Source: Pseudomonas lini (GTDB lineage Bacteria; Pseudomonadota; Gammaproteobacteria; Pseudomonadales; Pseudomonadaceae). From it: a DNA stretch of 64,000 nt. The position numbers and the translations under genes are program-made. Where the stretch lies: positions 1 to 64,000 of the forward strand of contig NZ_JAUSSR010000013.1 of the NCBI RefSeq assembly GCF_030812475.1, written 5' to 3'. The notes beneath the pieces were generated by a model, which was not told the origin of the DNA, did not search any database, and saw only the letters and a list, made by a program, of their open reading frames with translations. Shown in pieces: positions 1 to 9,027 of the stretch. How positions within the stretch are numbered: position 1 is the first letter of the stretch; every line of letters starts with the position of its first letter.

Positions 1-86
1 GATCCCATCCCGAACTCAGCAGTGAAACGATGCATCGCCGATGGTAGTGTGGGGTTTCCCCATGTGAGAGTAGGTCATCGTCAAGA
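1..86 (+). rRNA. rrf: 5S rRNA, 3' part (cut by window start)
   Basis: The sequence matches the 3' two thirds of Pseudomonas 5S rRNA, including the conserved CGAACTCAG and GTGTGGGGTTTCCCC stretches and the closing GTCATCGTCAAG that pairs with the missing 5' end. The exact 3' end is uncertain by a few bases. It marks the end of an rRNA operon transcribed left to right. Confidence 0.93.
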
Positions 87-94
87 TTGAATTC

Positions 95-135
95 CAAAAC
101 CCCTATCTGCGCATGCAGGTAGGGGTTTTGTTTTT
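95..135 (+). terminator. rRNA operon intrinsic terminator
   Basis: A 16-bp stem (95-110 with 115-130, one G-U pair) around a 4-nt loop is followed by a T-rich run at 127-135. It starts about ten bases after the 5S end, as expected for the rrn operon terminator. Confidence 0.85.
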
Positions 136-162
136 GTCAGCTGTTTGTAGGAAGCTGCACAC

Positions 163-2055
163 ATGCCCGAACCGATACCGATCAAGGATCACGAACAAGA
201 GACGCGCCTGGTCAACAAACGGCTGATGGCCTGCGCCTTGTTCGTCGCCGCCATTACCTGCGCCTTGGTCGTGCGCCTGTATGTCCTGCAAGTACTCGAA
301 TTCGACTACAACTCGACGATCTCCGAAAACAACCGCGTGCACGTACTGCCGATCACCCCCACCCGAGGGCTGATCTACGACCGCAACGGCGTGGTCCTGG
401 CCGACAACCGCCCCAGCTTCAACCTGACCATCACCCGCGAACGCGCCTCCGATATCAAGGAAGAGCTGGACCAGGTGGTCAACCTCCTGCATTTGCCCGC
501 CGAAGACCGCACGCTGTTCGACAAGGCCATGAAGCAGGCACGCCATCCGTTCGTTCCCGTCACGCTGTTCTACGAACTCAGCGAAGAACAGATCGCGGTA
601 CTGGCCGTCAACGAGTTCCGTCTGCCAGGCATCGACGTCGAGCCGCAGTTCGTTCGTCACTACCCGATGGGCGCGCACTTCGCCCATTCGATCGGCTACG
701 TCGGTCGTATCAACGAGAAAGAATCCAAGGCCCTGGACTCGGTGGAATACCGCGGCACCCAATCCATTGGCAAAACGGGTGTGGAGAAATTCTACGAGTC
801 GCAATTGCACGGCCACGTCGGTTACGAAGAAGTCGAAACCAACGCTCAGGGCCGGGTCCTGCGCGTGCTCAAGCACACCGATCCGGTCCCCGGCAAAAAC
901 ATCGTCCTGAGCCTCGACGTCAAACTCCAGGAGGCCGCCGAGCAGGCGTTGGGTGATCGTCGCGGGTCGGTGGTGGCGCTCGACCCGTCGACCGGCGAAG
1001 TGTTGGCCATGGTCAGCAAACCAAGCTTCGACCCGAACCTGTTCGTGACGGGCATCAGCTTCAAGGAATACGCGGCGCTGCACGATTCCATCGACCGGCC
1101 GCTGTTCAACCGCGTGCTGCGCGGCCTCTATGCCCCCGGCTCGACCATCAAGCCGGAAGTGGCGATTGCCGGTCTCGATGCCGGCGTGGTAACTCCGCAG
1201 ACCCGCGTCTACGATCCGGGTTACTACCAGTTGCCGGACTTCGATCACAAATACCGCAACTGGAACCACAGCGGCGATGGCTGGGTGGACATGGACGCGG
1301 CGATCATGCGTTCCAACGACACCTACTTCTACGACCTGGCCCACAAACTGGGCATCGATCGCCTTCACGACTACATGGCCATGTTCGGCCTCGGCGAGAA
1401 GGTCTCACTGGACATGTTCGAAGAGTCTGCCGGGCTGATGCCATCCCAGGCCTGGAAGCGCGCCACGCGCCGCCAGCCATGGTTCCCCGGCGAGACGGTG
1501 ATCCTCGGCATCGGCCAGGGCTACATGCAGGTCACGCCGCTGCAACTGGCCCAGGCCACCGCGCTGATCGCCAACAAGGGGGTCTGGAACCGGCCGCACC
1601 TGGCCATGACCGTGGATGGCGTCGCCCCGGTGGATGAACATCCGATGCCGAACATCCTGCTCAAGGACCCCCGTGACTGGGAACAGGTCAACCACGGCAT
1701 GCAGATGGTCATGCACGACGCCCGCGGTATTGCCCGGGCGGCAGCGGCGGGCGCGCAATACCGCATCGCGGGCAAGAGTGGCACCGCGCAGGTGGTGGCG
1801 ATCAAGCAGGGTGAGCGCTACAACCGGGCGAAAACCCTGGAGCGTAACCGCGATAACGCCCTGTTCGTCGGCTTCGCGCCGGCTGAGCATCCGAAGATCG
1901 TCATCTCGGTGATGATCGAGAACGGCGAGGCCGGTGGTCGCGTTGCCGGCCCTGTGGTGCGGCAGATCATGGACGCCTGGCTGCTCGATCAGGACGGCCA
2001 CCTGAAGCCGCAATACGCCACGCCGAGCAAAAAACCAGGCGACCCGCACGTCTGA
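163..2055 (+). CDS. mrdA: Penicillin-binding protein 2 (class B transpeptidase), probable second copy
   Basis: A 630-residue elongation-type D,D-transpeptidase that cross-links peptidoglycan in the periplasm with the rod complex. One N-terminal membrane segment (about residues 20-45) is followed by the PBP dimerisation domain and the transpeptidase domain with all three motifs: S327-T-I-K330 (acyl-enzyme serine), S384-N-D and K538-S-G-T. Length agrees with E. coli PBP2 (633). AGGAAG lies 9 nt before the ATG. The usual Pseudomonas mrdA sits beside rodA; here there is no rodA or lipoprotein gene, only an rRNA operon upstream, so I infer an extra paralogue. Family assignment is firm; paralogue status is inference. 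Confidence 0.9.
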   Translation: MPEPIPIKDHEQETRLVNKRLMACALFVAAITCALVVRLYVLQVLEFDYNSTISENNRVHVLPITPTRGLIYDRNGVVLADNRPSFNLTITRERASDIKEELDQVVNLLHLPAEDRTLFDKAMKQARHPFVPVTLFYELSEEQIAVLAVNEFRLPGIDVEPQFVRHYPMGAHFAHSIGYVGRINEKESKALDSVEYRGTQSIGKTGVEKFYESQLHGHVGYEEVETNAQGRVLRVLKHTDPVPGKNIVLSLDVKLQEAAEQALGDRRGSVVALDPSTGEVLAMVSKPSFDPNLFVTGISFKEYAALHDSIDRPLFNRVLRGLYAPGSTIKPEVAIAGLDAGVVTPQTRVYDPGYYQLPDFDHKYRNWNHSGDGWVDMDAAIMRSNDTYFYDLAHKLGIDRLHDYMAMFGLGEKVSLDMFEESAGLMPSQAWKRATRRQPWFPGETVILGIGQGYMQVTPLQLAQATALIANKGVWNRPHLAMTVDGVAPVDEHPMPNILLKDPRDWEQVNHGMQMVMHDARGIARAAAAGAQYRIAGKSGTAQVVAIKQGERYNRAKTLERNRDNALFVGFAPAEHPKIVISVMIENGEAGGRVAGPVVRQIMDAWLLDQDGHLKPQYATPSKKPGDPHV

Positions 2056-2098
2056 ATGATATTGAAACACAAGCGCCATAAGGCACTTGCCATCCCCC

Positions 2099-2113
2099 TG
2101 ACGTTAACGTAAA
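2099..2113. promoter_or_regulatory. MerR/LiuR-like palindrome upstream of the sigma-54 activator
   Basis: TGACGTTAACGTAAA contains the perfect 10-bp palindrome ACGTTAACGT and resembles the operators of MerR-family regulators of the LiuR type. It lies 59 bp before the activator start codon in the only intergenic space available for its promoter. Assignment is by motif appearance only. Confidence 0.35.
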
Positions 2114-2171
2114 GATTGCCTCAGGGCGCTGAACTTGAATAGGCGCAAAGCGGACCGCTCCGGAGCGCTTG

Positions 2172-4076
2172 ATGACGCTGATAAAAACAACTCCACCCAA
2201 GCTGCACCGCGAAGCCCGGCTGGCCCGGGAGAAACTCCATCTCGAGGGCGAAGTCCCGGATGGAGTGTTGCGGGCGGAAATCGATGCCTCGTGGCGACGC
2301 AGCCTCAGCCATGGCGTGCATTTCAATGCCAAGCACGAACTGGCGCTGGGATCGAGCGCGAGTCTTGACGTGCTGTTGGCGAGCAACCGCCTGCTGATCG
2401 ACGCGGCATTGCCGGCGATCGATTACCTGGCCGAACGCCAGGGCAAGGAAGGGCTGATCATCCTCGCCAATTCCGATGCCACCATCCTCGCCGTCGAAGG
2501 ACGCGCCGATCGCCTCAAGGGCAGCGGCCTGCAGGACATCACCCTCGGCGCCTGCTGGAGCGAAGCCGCCCGCGGTACCAATGCCCTGGGCACCGCATTG
2601 GTGGAAGCCCGGCCAACGATGATCGATTGCGGCGAACATTACCTCGATCGCCTGAGCGATTTCTCCTGCACTTCGGTGCCGATTCATTGCCCCCAGGGCG
2701 ACATCCTCGGCGTGCTCGACCTGACCCGTGAAGGCCCGCTCGGCCGGGTCCATGACAGCACCGCGCTGCTGGCCATGGCCGTCAGCCAGATCGAAAGCCG
2801 CATCTTCAACTCAAGCTATCCGGACGAGATCGTGCTGGCATTCCACAGCCGTCGGCAATATCTCGAATCCCCATGGCAAGGCCTGCTGGCGATAAGCCTT
2901 GGCGGACAAATCCTCGCGGTCAGTGCCCAGGCCTGCCAGTTGCTGCGTGCCGAACGTTCGGCGCTGGTCGGTCGCCGCTGCGAAGAGTTTCTGGGCGTCG
3001 ACGGCCTGCAACTGCTATCGCGCCTGCACCAGGGCGGAGTCGGCAGCCTGCAGACCGCCAACGGCGAATTTTTCTACAAGACCCTGCGTGCGCCGCAGCG
3101 CTCGATCAACGTCAGTGCACCACCGCGTGCCACCGCCAAAACCGCCAAACCGCAACCGGACCTCGAATCCCTGGCCGGCAGCAACGTCCGCTATGCCCGG
3201 GCGTTGCGCATGGCCCGCCAGGGCCTGGCCAATGAACTGCCGGTATTGCTGCTTGGTGAAACCGGCACCGGCAAGGAAGTCATCGCCCGTGCGTTGCACA
3301 TGGCCGGCACCCGCTGCGATAAACCCTTCGTTGCGGTGAACTGCGCCGCGATCCCCGAAGGCCTGATCGAGTCCGAACTGTTCGGCTATCGCGAAGGCGC
3401 GTTCACCGGCTCCCGGCGTGGCGGCATGATCGGGCGTCTGCAACAGGCCCACGGCGGCACCTTGTTCCTCGACGAAATCGGCGACATGCCACTGGCCCTG
3501 CAAGCACGTCTGTTGCGCGTGCTACAGGATCGCAAAGTCGCTCCACTGGGCGCTGGCGAAGAGCAAGACATCGACGTCGCACTGATATGCGCGACCCACC
3601 GCGACCTCAAGCGTCTGGTGGAAGAAAAGCACTTCCGTGAAGATTTGTTCTACCGGGTCAACGGCATCAGTGTGATGCTCCCGGCCCTGCGTGAACGCGA
3701 CGACTTCAGCGCTCTGGTCGCTCGTTTGCTGGTCAGGCTCGACGCGCCGACGATGCTCCTGCATGACGACCTGAACCGCCTGCTCGGCGGCTATCACTGG
3801 CCGGGCAACATCCGTCAGCTGGAGATGGTCCTGCGCACCGCGCTGGCCATGCGTGAACCGGGCGATACGGTGCTGACCCTCGATCACTTGCCCGACAGCA
3901 TGCTCGACGAGCTGACCGCCACCGAACGCCCTCAGTCGGGGAGCATTCGCGAAAACGAACTGGAGCTGATTCGCCAGTCCCTGGACACTCATCAAGGCAA
4001 TGTCTCGGCCGCCGCCGACGCCCTGGGCATCAGCCGCGCGACCCTGTATCGCAAACTCAAACAGTTGCGCTCCTGA
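2172..4076 (+). CDS. Sigma-54-dependent Fis-family activator (AcoR-like)
   Basis: A 634-residue enhancer-binding protein that would activate RNA polymerase with sigma-54. An N-terminal GAF-type sensor region (about 40-200) precedes the AAA+ ATPase with Walker A GETGTGKE (from residue 362), the sigma-54 contact loop GAFTGS (409-414) and Walker B GGTLFLDEIGD; a Fis-type helix-turn-helix closes the protein. There is no response-regulator receiver domain, so control is likely by a small ligand. The ATG at 2172 has GGAG six bases upstream and is preferred to the TTG just before it. Its stop overlaps the exporter start (TGATG), so it is co-transcribed with the Qhp maturation genes and probably regulates amine catabolism. 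Confidence 0.88.
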   Translation: MTLIKTTPPKLHREARLAREKLHLEGEVPDGVLRAEIDASWRRSLSHGVHFNAKHELALGSSASLDVLLASNRLLIDAALPAIDYLAERQGKEGLIILANSDATILAVEGRADRLKGSGLQDITLGACWSEAARGTNALGTALVEARPTMIDCGEHYLDRLSDFSCTSVPIHCPQGDILGVLDLTREGPLGRVHDSTALLAMAVSQIESRIFNSSYPDEIVLAFHSRRQYLESPWQGLLAISLGGQILAVSAQACQLLRAERSALVGRRCEEFLGVDGLQLLSRLHQGGVGSLQTANGEFFYKTLRAPQRSINVSAPPRATAKTAKPQPDLESLAGSNVRYARALRMARQGLANELPVLLLGETGTGKEVIARALHMAGTRCDKPFVAVNCAAIPEGLIESELFGYREGAFTGSRRGGMIGRLQQAHGGTLFLDEIGDMPLALQARLLRVLQDRKVAPLGAGEEQDIDVALICATHRDLKRLVEEKHFREDLFYRVNGISVMLPALRERDDFSALVARLLVRLDAPTMLLHDDLNRLLGGYHWPGNIRQLEMVLRTALAMREPGDTVLTLDHLPDSMLDELTATERPQSGSIRENELELIRQSLDTHQGNVSAAADALGISRATLYRKLKQLRS

Positions 4077-5794
4077 TGCAGCGCTTGCTCGTTCGGCTGA
4101 TCCACAGCCAGAATCCCGCAGCCCTGCAAGCGGCGCTGCGCTGGCTCTACAGCTTTGTACGTCCCCATCGGCTGGCGATTGCCGGGCTGCTCGGCTTGTC
4201 CGCCTGCGCATCGGCGCTGGTGCTGGTGCAACCCTGGTTGACCAAGCTGCTGATCGACGACGGCCTGTTGGCGCGCAACTTTCCCATGCTGGTGCTGATC
4301 GCCGGGCTGATGATCCTGGCCGGATTGCTCGGCACACTGTTGTCGGGCATCAACCGTTACCTGCACACACGGCTGTCCGGGCGGATTCTGTTTGCCCTGC
4401 GCGATGACCTTTACCGGCATCTGCAAACCCTGTCCCCGGCTTTCTATGGCCAGCGGCGCATCGGTGACCTGATGTCGCGGCTCGATGGCGACGTTGCGGA
4501 GATCCAGCGCTTTGCCGTGGATTCGCTGTTCTCTGCGGTATCGAGCGTGATCGGCCTGGTCGTCGCGGTGGCAATGCTGGTGACCCTGTCTTGGGAACTC
4601 TCGTTGCTGGCACTGGTGCTGATTCCCCTCGATGTGCTCTGGCTGCGCTGGATGCGGCGCAAGGTCGAGCGCGATGTGCGGCAGTTGCGCGAGCGCTCGG
4701 CGGACATGTCCTCGTTCATGGTCGAGACCTTGCCGGTGATGAAATTCATCCAGTCCGCCGGTCAGCAGCAGCGTGAAGCGCGACGGCTGGAGACGCTGGG
4801 GCAGGGCTATATGAGCCAGTTGCTGCGACTGCAAGTGACCGAGTTCTTTACCCAGGCGGTACCGGGCACGCTGACTTCGCTGTCACGGGCTTGTGCGTTT
4901 TTGATTGGCGGTTACTGGGTGGTGCAGGGGACCTGGCAGCTGGGGGCGCTGATCGCCTTTTCCACCTACCTGGGCATGGCGGTCGGACCGGTCCAGAGTC
5001 TGTTGGGCCTGTACGTCGCGATTCAGCGAATGACCGTCAGCCTCGGGCGAGTCATGGAATTGCGCGGTGAAGAGCCGACCGTACTCACGCCCGTTACGCC
5101 GCAGCCGATGCCAAGCTCCGGCGAGCTGCGATTCGACGACGTGCACTTCAGCCATCCTGGTCGCCCGACGACCTTGCGCGGCATCGAAGCGCGTATCCCC
5201 TATGGCTTGAAAGTCGCCCTCAGCGGTGGCTCCGGGGTGGGTAAATCGACCCTGATCGACCTGCTGCAACGGCACCACGACCCGCAGTCCGGCCGAGTGT
5301 TGCTGGGGGAGGTCGACTTGCGGGAACTGGACCTGTTCCAGTTGCGCCGGCGAATCGCCGTGGTCAGTCAGGACATTGTGCTGTTCCGTGGCAGCCTTGC
5401 CGACAACCTGGCGTACGCCGTACCGGATGCCAGTCGCGAAGCGATCGCCGAAGTGGCGCGGCTGGCGCAACTCGACAGCCTGATCGCGTCGTTGCCCGAA
5501 GGCCTCGACAGTCCGTTGGGCGAGCGCGGCCAACAATTGTCCGGCGGGCAAAAACAACGCATCGCCATAGCCCGGGCATTGCTGCAGGACCCGCTGATCC
5601 TGGTGCTGGACGAGGCCACCTCGGCGGTGGATGAAGCGACCGAGCGCGAAGTGATCGAGGCCATCGACCGGTTGTTTGCCGGTCGTACGCGCATCCTGAT
5701 CAGCCATCGCCCCTCGACCCTGGCCGATGCCGACCTGCGGTTTGAGTTGCTCGACGGTGTGCTGACATCGAAAACGGTGCTGCATGAAGCCTGA
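4076..5794 (+). CDS. qhpF: ABC exporter, QhpF-like
   Basis: A 572-residue half-transporter of the type I exporter class, with six predicted membrane helices in residues 30-310 fused to a nucleotide-binding domain carrying Walker A GGSGVGKST, signature LSGGQKQR and Walker B LILVLDEAT. In the quinohemoprotein amine dehydrogenase (QHNDH) system QhpF exports the cross-linked small subunit to the periplasm. The one-base TGATG overlap with the preceding activator and the 11-bp overlap with the following protease suggest translational coupling; there is no clear Shine-Dalgarno of its own. The name rests on neighbours plus domain type; a general lipid/peptide exporter is the alternative if context is ignored. 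Confidence 0.78.
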   Translation: MQRLLVRLIHSQNPAALQAALRWLYSFVRPHRLAIAGLLGLSACASALVLVQPWLTKLLIDDGLLARNFPMLVLIAGLMILAGLLGTLLSGINRYLHTRLSGRILFALRDDLYRHLQTLSPAFYGQRRIGDLMSRLDGDVAEIQRFAVDSLFSAVSSVIGLVVAVAMLVTLSWELSLLALVLIPLDVLWLRWMRRKVERDVRQLRERSADMSSFMVETLPVMKFIQSAGQQQREARRLETLGQGYMSQLLRLQVTEFFTQAVPGTLTSLSRACAFLIGGYWVVQGTWQLGALIAFSTYLGMAVGPVQSLLGLYVAIQRMTVSLGRVMELRGEEPTVLTPVTPQPMPSSGELRFDDVHFSHPGRPTTLRGIEARIPYGLKVALSGGSGVGKSTLIDLLQRHHDPQSGRVLLGEVDLRELDLFQLRRRIAVVSQDIVLFRGSLADNLAYAVPDASREAIAEVARLAQLDSLIASLPEGLDSPLGERGQQLSGGQKQRIAIARALLQDPLILVLDEATSAVDEATEREVIEAIDRLFAGRTRILISHRPSTLADADLRFELLDGVLTSKTVLHEA

Positions 5795-6461
5795 GTTGCG
5801 CATTGGCGTGGTGGACAGTGGTCACTCGGCGGCGCAGCGGGTGCAGGTGGTCGCCGGGCGACGATTCTCGTTGCTGGCCGATGGGCTGGCAGAAAGCGAG
5901 TTGCATGAAGATCCGCTCGGCCACGGCAGCGCAGTGATCGAAGCTATCGGTCGGCGGGCACCGGCGGCGGTATTTTGCGTGGGGCAAGTGTTCGACCGGC
6001 GAGGTGTCACCAGCGCCTTGCAGATCGCCACGGCCATCGACTGGCTGGTGACGCAGGACGTGCGCCTGATCAACTTGAGCCTGGGCCTGCGCCAGGATCG
6101 CAGCCTGTTGCGTGAAGCCTGCGCCGGGGCGGTGGCGCGGGGCATTCTGCTGTGTGCGTCCAGCCCGGCCCAGGGCGAGGGAGTGTTCCCGGCGAATTAT
6201 CCACAGGTGCTGCGGGTTACCGGCGATGCGCGGTGCGCCGAACAGGAGTGGTCATGGCTCGACAGCGCCCAGGCGGATTTCGCGGCCTGTGTGCATGGGA
6301 CGTATCCGGGGCAATCCGGCGCCAGCCTGGGGTGTGCGGCCTTGAGCGGGCACATTGCCGGTTTCCTGGTGGAACATCCCGAGGCGAGCAACCAGCAAGT
6401 CCTCCAATGGTTGCGCGAAAACGCCTGTTATCGCGGCCCTGAACGGCGTTCCGGCCCATGA
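5784..6461 (+). CDS. qhpE: Subtilisin-like (S8) protease, QhpE-like
   Basis: A compact 225-residue S8 peptidase without signal peptide or propeptide, so cytoplasmic. Catalytic residues visible are Asp11 (GVVDSGH), His47 (LGHGSA) and a probable Ser181 (GASLG), in the canonical D-H-S order, although the serine context departs from the usual GTSMA. QhpE of Paracoccus is a short, unusual subtilisin that removes the leader peptide from QhpC after cross-linking, and this protein fits in size and in position between an exporter and an FAD monooxygenase. It overlaps the exporter by 11 bp and the next gene by 4 bp (ATGA). Confidence 0.78.
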   Translation: MKPELRIGVVDSGHSAAQRVQVVAGRRFSLLADGLAESELHEDPLGHGSAVIEAIGRRAPAAVFCVGQVFDRRGVTSALQIATAIDWLVTQDVRLINLSLGLRQDRSLLREACAGAVARGILLCASSPAQGEGVFPANYPQVLRVTGDARCAEQEWSWLDSAQADFAACVHGTYPGQSGASLGCAALSGHIAGFLVEHPEASNQQVLQWLRENACYRGPERRSGP

Positions 6462-7753
6462 CGGCGATTGTCATTCTCGGCGCCGGGCCGGCGGGTGCAG
6501 CCGTCGCGCTGGGGCTGCGGCGGCTCGGCTATGGGGTGACCCTGGTCAGCGAGTGGCGCCGCTTTGCCGCGCTGGAAGGGGTTTCCGTGCGGGTGCTTGA
6601 GGCGTTGCGAGGCGCGGGGCTGAATCAGGCGCTGGCGGATGCGACGTTGCCTTCCCAGCGCCAGGTGTCATGGAACGGCCAGCAGCATGCGCAAAACATT
6701 GAATATCTGCTGGATCGCCCGAGCTTTGATCGAGGCCTGCGCGAGGACCTGCGCCTGGCGGGGGTAGAACTGATCGAAGCCCGGGTGTTGACGGTTCACC
6801 CGTCAGTGGCGGGACATCGGATCGAGCTCGAAGGGCGTACGGCACTGCGGGCGGATTTTCTGGTGGAGGCCCGGGGCCGTCAGGCGCCAGCGCTTGGCAA
6901 AGGCCTGCGGGGGCCGGAGACGGTCAGCCTGCTCAATCGCTGGCAAGGCACGCCAGGCACCACCGCCAGTGCCGTGGAAAGCCTGGAGGACGGCTGGGCC
7001 TGGATGGCGCGGCGGGCCGACGGTCAGTGTTACTGGCAATGGACAGTCGACGTCGCCAGCGCCGGGTTGCCAGGCAAGACGCAATTGCTCGATTACTGCC
7101 GTCAACGGCGCCAGGGTTCGGCGGTGGCCCGGGCGTTTTTTGCCGCCGGTCCCGAGAACGATCTACAGCTGCATGCTCGCAGCAGCACGGCGATTCTAAG
7201 CCCTCAGGTCTGTGGCGCGCACTGGATTCGGGTCGGCGATGCGGCAATGGCGGTGGATCCGCTGTCGGGGAACGGGATCTTCCAGTCCCTGTCTTCGGCG
7301 TTACAGGCCCCCGTGGTGATCAACACACTGTTGCGAAAACCTGAGCGAGCGGCGCTGGCGCAACGGTTTCATCGACAGCGGGTCGAGCAATTGTTTTTGC
7401 GATTTGCGCGGATCGGCCGCGATTTTTATGCCGACGAGCAGCGTTGGCTGGAGCAACCGTTCTGGCAGGCGCGGCGTCAGTGGCCGGATGCCGTGTTCGC
7501 CCATGCCGCGGCGGATTTCAACGCGTTGAGGATCGAGCGCGCGCCGGTGCTCAGGGAGGGCTTTGTCGATGAGGCCGAGGTGGTGATCACTGCCGATCAG
7601 CCATTGGGCATCTGGCATGTGCAAGGGATCGAGTTGGCGCCGTTGGTGCGGCGGTTGCGCACAGAACCGGCCGAGCAGGCGTTGGCGGGGTTGACGGTGG
7701 AGCAGGGGCGGGTGATACGCGGCTGGTTGCTGGCCCAGGGCTTCAAACCCTGA
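6458..7753 (+). CDS. qhpG: FAD-dependent monooxygenase, QhpG-like
   Basis: A 431-residue flavoprotein of the tryptophan-halogenase/aromatic hydroxylase fold. An N-terminal dinucleotide motif, ILGAGPAGAA, and the second FAD motif GDAAMAVDPLSGNG are both present. In QHNDH biogenesis QhpG hydroxylates the tryptophan of the small subunit that becomes cysteine tryptophylquinone. The start codon overlaps the protease stop (ATGA), completing a regulator-exporter-protease-hydroxylase operon. The dehydrogenase subunits do not follow; a separate gene starts 148 bp later. Family confidence is high; the specific substrate is inferred from context. Confidence 0.77.
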   Translation: MTAIVILGAGPAGAAVALGLRRLGYGVTLVSEWRRFAALEGVSVRVLEALRGAGLNQALADATLPSQRQVSWNGQQHAQNIEYLLDRPSFDRGLREDLRLAGVELIEARVLTVHPSVAGHRIELEGRTALRADFLVEARGRQAPALGKGLRGPETVSLLNRWQGTPGTTASAVESLEDGWAWMARRADGQCYWQWTVDVASAGLPGKTQLLDYCRQRRQGSAVARAFFAAGPENDLQLHARSSTAILSPQVCGAHWIRVGDAAMAVDPLSGNGIFQSLSSALQAPVVINTLLRKPERAALAQRFHRQRVEQLFLRFARIGRDFYADEQRWLEQPFWQARRQWPDAVFAHAAADFNALRIERAPVLREGFVDEAEVVITADQPLGIWHVQGIELAPLVRRLRTEPAEQALAGLTVEQGRVIRGWLLAQGFKP

Positions 7754-7901
7754 CCGATCTTTGCACATGCGCTGGTAACGCCACTTTCCGGATTGCCTGT
7801 AAACGATGAACGATCCGTGTCAGGGAGAAACATCGAACGAGCCACCCCCACAACGGTCTGCTCCCTATACCATCGAATTCTTCGTACAAGGAGACGCTCG
7901 C

Positions 7902-8939
7902 ATGCCCGAAGCATTGACCCTCAACCAACGTATCGTCCTGGCATCGCGCCCCACAGGCGCGCCGACCCCGGAGAATTTTCGCCTTGAAAGGCAAGCGCTG
8001 CCGGACCTGGCCGACGGTCAGGTGCTGCTCAAGACCCTGTATCTGTCGCTGGACCCCTACATGCGTGGGCGCATGAGTGACGCGCCCTCCTACGCGGCAC
8101 CCGTGGCAATCGACGAAGTGATGACCGGCGGGGCCGTGAGCCGTGTCGAGCGCTCGCTGAACCCGAAATTCCACGAAGGTGACCTGGTGGTCGGCGCCAC
8201 CGGCTGGCAGAGCCACAGCATCAGCGACGGTCGCAACATCATGCCGGTGCCGTCCGGGCTACCGAGCCCGTCGATGGCGCTGGGTGTTCTGGGCATGCCA
8301 GGCATGACCGCCTACATGGGGCTGATGGACATTGGCCAACCCCAGGCCGGCGAAACCCTGGTGGTCGCGGCGGCATCCGGCGCGGTGGGGTCAGTGGTCG
8401 GCCAGGTGGCGAAGATCAAAGGCCTGCGGGTGGTCGGCGTGGCCGGCGGTGAGAAAAAGTGCCGTTACGTGGTCGAAGAACTGGGCTTCGATGCCTGCAT
8501 CGATCACAAGAGCGGCAATTTCGCCGAGGAACTGGCAAAGGCCTGCCCTGACGGCATCGACATTTATTATGAGAACGTCGGCGGCAAGGTATTCGACGCG
8601 GTACTGCCGCTGCTCAACCCCAAGGCGCGGATTCCGCTCTGCGGCCTGATCGCTTCGTACAACGCTCACGAGGCCCCCACCGGCCCGGATCAGCTGCCGC
8701 AACTGCAGCGCACCGTGCTGACCAAGCGGGTGCGGATCCAGGGCTTCATCGTGTTTGACGACTACGGTGACCGTCAGCCGGAGTTCATCAGCGCCATGGC
8801 GCCCTGGGTGCGTGACGGCAAGGTGAAATTCCGCGAGGATGTGGTCGATGGCCTGGAAAATGCGCCCGAGGCCTTCATCGGCCTGCTGGAAGGACGCAAC
8901 TTCGGCAAACTGGTGGTTCGGGTCGCGCAGGCCGAGTAA
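7902..8939 (+). CDS. curA: NADP-dependent alkenal/curcumin reductase-like oxidoreductase (MDR superfamily)
   Basis: A 345-residue medium-chain dehydrogenase/reductase without zinc ligands, of the YncB/CurA and leukotriene B4 12-hydroxydehydrogenase group, which reduce double bonds of enones using NADPH. The nucleotide-binding loop AASGAVGSVVGQVAK and the motif YYENVGG typical of this group are present. The start at 7902 is chosen because an AAGGAG-type ribosome site lies just before it; an upstream in-frame start at 7806 adds a non-conserved, low-quality leader. It appears monocistronic and is separated from recR by 88 bp. Confidence 0.85.
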   Translation: MPEALTLNQRIVLASRPTGAPTPENFRLERQALPDLADGQVLLKTLYLSLDPYMRGRMSDAPSYAAPVAIDEVMTGGAVSRVERSLNPKFHEGDLVVGATGWQSHSISDGRNIMPVPSGLPSPSMALGVLGMPGMTAYMGLMDIGQPQAGETLVVAAASGAVGSVVGQVAKIKGLRVVGVAGGEKKCRYVVEELGFDACIDHKSGNFAEELAKACPDGIDIYYENVGGKVFDAVLPLLNPKARIPLCGLIASYNAHEAPTGPDQLPQLQRTVLTKRVRIQGFIVFDDYGDRQPEFISAMAPWVRDGKVKFREDVVDGLENAPEAFIGLLEGRNFGKLVVRVAQAE

Positions 8940-9027
8940 TTGGCCCTGCCATTTGACGCTGCTATTTGACGCTCAAGGGGAGGCGCGGGTATAAACCGCG
9001 TCTCGTTGTTTTGTCGGACTTTTCCCC

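Noticed and set aside
103..1368. Long minus-strand frame opposite the PBP2 gene
   Set aside because: It is the antisense shadow of a gene with complete catalytic motifs; GC-rich third positions leave the opposite frame open.
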